Assembly: GCA_938002955.1 (NCBI GenBank)
Contig: CALLAA010000266.1
Span: 1-34,000, forward strand
From: an uncultured Acidimicrobiales bacterium
GTDB taxonomy: Bacteria > Actinomycetota > Acidimicrobiia > Acidimicrobiales > SHLQ01
Reading direction: 5' to 3'
Length of the DNA: 34,000 nt
Position 1 is the first letter of the stretch, and each line of letters opens with the position of its first letter. Below the pieces are notes generated by a model that saw only the letters and a list, made by a program, of their open reading frames with translations, did no database searches and was not told the DNA's origin. Below are positions 31,617-34,000 of the stretch, piece by piece. Position numbers and translations under genes: made by a program.

Positions 31617-33247
31617 AGGTCTTGCTCCTCGTCGCCTTCGCGCCAGTCGTCGTAACTCTCGATCTCGGGTTCGCCAGGTTCGGGTTCGAGCTTTTCCTCG
31701 TCGTCCTCGCCGTCGATATCGGGATCGTCGCCACGCGCTTCGTCGACCGTAAAGACATCGTCCTCATCGGAGAATTGATGTTCCATGTCGGACTCGACCT
31801 CGGTCGCTTCCAACACGTCGCCGAGGAGCCACAAGAGCTCATCGAGCAGGGGAACGTCGCTACGGAACCAACGACGGCGCCAGAGGTCTCGTTGTTTCGC
31901 ACGCTTGCGAAAGAGCAGCTCTGGGGCATCGGTGTCGAGTCCAGCAGCGTCACACGATGCCTTGAGGAGAGCGGACGATCCGAACAGGTCGTTGAGCATC
32001 TGTTCGGGGGTGAGCACCGGCCAGTGCGCTTCACAAAACAGCGTGACGTCACTCGACTCGGCAATGGCCTGGAGGATTTCGTCTCGCCCGCCAAAGCCTG
32101 GTTCGTGGACCTCGGAGATCACCCGGTCGAGCACCAAGCGTCGCAACATTCCTGCGCCTGCGTTGTGCGTGGACTGGCGCTTGGCGAGCGACACAAAGTG
32201 CTGCAGGTCCTCGGTCGAGATGGTGACGCGGCGGCTGCCGTACCACGCGGTGAGCGGTTCCTTTGGCGTTCGTTGGCGTCGGGCCACCGCGTCCGACAAG
32301 ACCGTGGCCATCGCCGCGCTGCCTTTGAGGTCGGCGACCGCCTCGGATTCGTCCGGGTCTGTGAGCACACCGGGGAAGAGACGGTCTGCCGTCACCGACA
32401 CCACGCCGCTCTCGCCGAGCGATGGCAATACGTCGCTGATGTAGGTGAGGAATTCTGGGCTCGGCCCGACGATTAGCACGCCGGTCTCGGCAAGCGCTGC
32501 TCGGTCGGCGTACAGGAGATACGCAGCCCGATGGAGCGCAACGACGGTCTTACCAGTGCCGGGCCCACCTTGAACGAGCAATGGACCCTTTGCCGATGCG
32601 CGAATGACCGCGTCCTGTTCGGCTTGGATCGTGGCGACGACGGTTTGCATACGACCATCTGAGCGCGCAGCGAGCGTCGCGAGGAGCGCCGCCTCACCCC
32701 GCAGCGATTGATGATCGCCGATGTTCTCGGTGTCGAAGACTTCGTCGCTGTAGTTGGTCAGCTCGGTGTCGGTGTAGTGCAGGTGGCGTCGATGTGTAAC
32801 GCCGAGCGGCTCGAGCGGAGTCGCTCGGTAGAACGGTTCGGCCGCCCGCGCACGCCAATCGATCAGGTAGACCTCGTCGCCATCGATGACGCTCATGCGG
32901 CCGATGTAATCGGTGCCGAACTCTTCGGTCGTTAGCCGTCCGAAGGCGAGGGCATCGCCGGCATCTTCGAGCTCGCGCACACGCTTCCAGGCCAGCAGTG
33001 TCCGGCCCGCGGCCGCTCGCGCAGTCGCTGCCTCTACGGCAGCCTCAGAATCCTCGTCACCAACTTCGGCTTCGGTTTCACGCGGGCCCTCCTCGGAAAG
33101 AAAGGAGGCTTCGTCGGCAAGCCCGGTTGCGTACCGGCGAGCGGATTCGACATGGGCCCGATGCGCGGCCTGGATTCGCGCCACAGCAGCACGTTCACTG
33201 TCGAGTTCATCGGGAGCTACATCGGGCTCCGCAGCCGCATCGGTCAC
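31607..33247 (-). CDS. HelD-family ATPase, N-terminal part (Walker A)
   Basis: 546 residues from GTG 33247. HelD proteins are UvrD-like ATPases that strip RNA polymerase from DNA; the actinobacterial form (HelR) gives rifampicin tolerance. The N-terminal coiled-coil arm (about 14-50) is followed by YIGRMSVIDGDEVYLIDWRA, ATIQAEQDAVIRAS (Q motif) and VQGGPGTGKTVVALHR (Walker A, about 226-240). A long insertion domain (about 280-470) follows, and an extremely acidic tail (DEDDVFTVDEARGDDPD onward) ends in TAG at 31607. The remaining motifs are in the next frame, overlapping by ten bases. TATAAG lies three bases before the start and no rifampicin-associated element was seen upstream. Confidence 0.88.
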   Translation of the reverse strand: MTDAAAEPDVAPDELDSERAAVARIQAAHRAHVESARRYATGLADEASFLSEEGPRETEAEVGDEDSEAAVEAATARAAAGRTLLAWKRVRELEDAGDALAFGRLTTEEFGTDYIGRMSVIDGDEVYLIDWRARAAEPFYRATPLEPLGVTHRRHLHYTDTELTNYSDEVFDTENIGDHQSLRGEAALLATLAARSDGRMQTVVATIQAEQDAVIRASAKGPLLVQGGPGTGKTVVALHRAAYLLYADRAALAETGVLIVGPSPEFLTYISDVLPSLGESGVVSVTADRLFPGVLTDPDESEAVADLKGSAAMATVLSDAVARRQRTPKEPLTAWYGSRRVTISTEDLQHFVSLAKRQSTHNAGAGMLRRLVLDRVISEVHEPGFGGRDEILQAIAESSDVTLFCEAHWPVLTPEQMLNDLFGSSALLKASCDAAGLDTDAPELLFRKRAKQRDLWRRRWFRSDVPLLDELLWLLGDVLEATEVESDMEHQFSDEDDVFTVDEARGDDPDIDGEDDEEKLEPEPGEPEIESYDDWREGDEEQDLWA

Positions 33248-33371
33248 CCTTATAGGAAACCAGCTTGGAAGGACGAATCACCTCTCCCACGCCGCGAACT
33301 ACCACGGAAGCAAGTTCGGCTGGTCAGCACGTCCGATTCTGTTCGAACACTCAACCAATACGATGAGGCGT
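33248..33371. promoter_or_regulatory. Divergent promoter region, HelD / Fic-like gene
   Basis: 124-base gap. TATAAG (33249-33254 on the minus strand) is a possible -10 for the ATPase gene. On the plus strand TACGAT (33359-33364) lies seven bases before ATG 33372. No 19-base rifampicin-associated element of the GGGGCTTGC-N3-GCAAGC type is present. Confidence 0.35.
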
Positions 33372-33977
33372 ATGGACCCGAGCGATATCCCGTCCCTGGG
33401 ACACGATCCCGCACCCTGCGATGTCGTGACCCACCTGGAATGGACGCTGGCGATCAACTGGCGCACTGCGTTGGCGAGCCACCTACCCGACCCAGCTATG
33501 GACGAACGCGGTTTGCAACCCGGATGGAAGAAGCGCGCCTCGTCATGGCGCACCGGGCAGGAGGGCACCGATGCCTGGGTTGACTCGCTCGATGCTTCCC
33601 AGACGCCATCTTGGAGCGCATTACAGGCAGCGCACACGGCAGCCGGCCTGAACTCTGCGTTTCGGGCTGGACCAGCGACCATCAACGGCCGACATTACGG
33701 CTGGTATCAGGATCTCGAACGCCGGATGATCCGCAAGTTCGATGTCGACGGACACAACGACGTACCGCCTATGGCGCGAGCGATCCGTGGGTTCCTCGAC
33801 ATCACGCACACTCGACCGTTCGCGGCGGGCAACACGCGCGCCGCGTGTACGTGGCTGGTATGGAGTTTGGTTGGAGCCGGAATCGACATTCCGGACCTGG
33901 GACCGCTCATCGATCTACCGAAACCGCCGGCCGAGGACGACGTGGTCTTCGACATGGTCGAGCTGTTGGTCGCCTGA
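33372..33977 (+). CDS. Fic-like protein with degenerate active-site motif
   Basis: 201 residues from ATG 33372 (ATG 33363 is nine bases earlier). The only recognisable motif is THTRPFAAGNTRAA (about 145-158). It resembles the Fic motif HPFxDGNGRxxR, but the catalytic His is Arg148, the acidic residue is Ala152, GNGR is GNTR (153-156), and the last Arg is Cys. The arrangement around it (ARAIRGFLDIT before, ACTWLVWSLVGAGIDI after) fits the helices flanking a Fic loop. An AMP-transfer role is unlikely if this alignment holds. The rest, including DLERRMIRKFDVDGHND, is not assigned. It is divergent from the split HelD gene and complete within the window. Confidence 0.5.
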   Translation: MDPSDIPSLGHDPAPCDVVTHLEWTLAINWRTALASHLPDPAMDERGLQPGWKKRASSWRTGQEGTDAWVDSLDASQTPSWSALQAAHTAAGLNSAFRAGPATINGRHYGWYQDLERRMIRKFDVDGHNDVPPMARAIRGFLDITHTRPFAAGNTRAACTWLVWSLVGAGIDIPDLGPLIDLPKPPAEDDVVFDMVELLVA

Positions 33978-34000
33978 ACCAGCGCCATCGGCAATGGTGG

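Noticed and set aside
33248-33371. Rifampicin-associated element upstream of the HelD-like gene
   Set aside because: No GGGGCTTGC-N3-GCAAGC-type sequence is visible on either strand.
1-34000. tRNA, rRNA, insertion sequences, integrase or phage genes, attachment sites
   Set aside because: None was seen. There are no transposase or recombinase motifs, no terminal repeats and no compositional break, so I do not call this region a genomic island.

Overview
The window is a gene-dense, visibly G+C-rich stretch of an actinobacterial chromosome. Evidence for Actinomycetota: a nickel superoxide dismutase with its dedicated SodX protease, a HelD-type RNA-polymerase-associated ATPase, a maltokinase-cap-like protein, an MprAB-like two-component pair, and several start codons preceded by TANNNT-N6-ATG (leaderless-type promoters). 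An acidimicrobial (Ilumatobacter-like) origin is a guess from overall gene character and is not proven. There is no rRNA, tRNA, CRISPR array or insertion sequence that I can see.

Layout. 1-1954 (minus): an ABC-2 type export system (ATPase plus a permease cut by the window edge). 2086-4037 (plus, divergent): a NarL/DesK-type sensor kinase and a LuxR-type response regulator. 4105-6164: an OmpR-type response regulator and an MprB-like HAMP sensor kinase. 6274-12076: six genes chained by overlapping start/stop codons. They encode a membrane Ser/Thr kinase with an Asn/Gly-rich outer tail, a Rossmann flavoprotein, a 4-TM protein, a TauE/SafE-family permease, a catalytically dead kinase homologue and an FHA protein. 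This is the best candidate for an undescribed system: a phospho-signalling module welded to a redox enzyme and a transporter. 12128-13399: an MFS exporter.

13406-20142: a PAS-GGDEF protein, a full-length PutA (proline to glutamate) and, divergent from putA, a PAS-AraC regulator co-translated with both subunits of aconitase X (AcnX). Bacterial AcnX enzymes are known as cis-3-hydroxy-L-proline dehydratases, so this block reads as a hydroxyproline/proline catabolic locus. A hairpin formed around the stop codons of two convergent genes closes it.

20178-25444: a DinB-like protein, a TIM-barrel amidohydrolase, an iodotyrosine-deiodinase-like flavoprotein with the halotyrosine-binding triad preserved, a maltokinase-cap-like protein, sodN-sodX with a terminator between them, and a secreted lipoprotein metallopeptidase (HEWGH). 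25445-30804: a PIG-L/LmbE deacetylase, two tandem paralogous acidic lipoproteins, a branched-chain aminotransferase and an enoyl-CoA hydratase-like protein. 30819-33247: a HelD-family ATPase split into two overlapping frames. 33372-33977: a Fic-like protein with a degenerate active-site motif.

Most of the window is coding. No gap without a gene exceeds about 125 bases.
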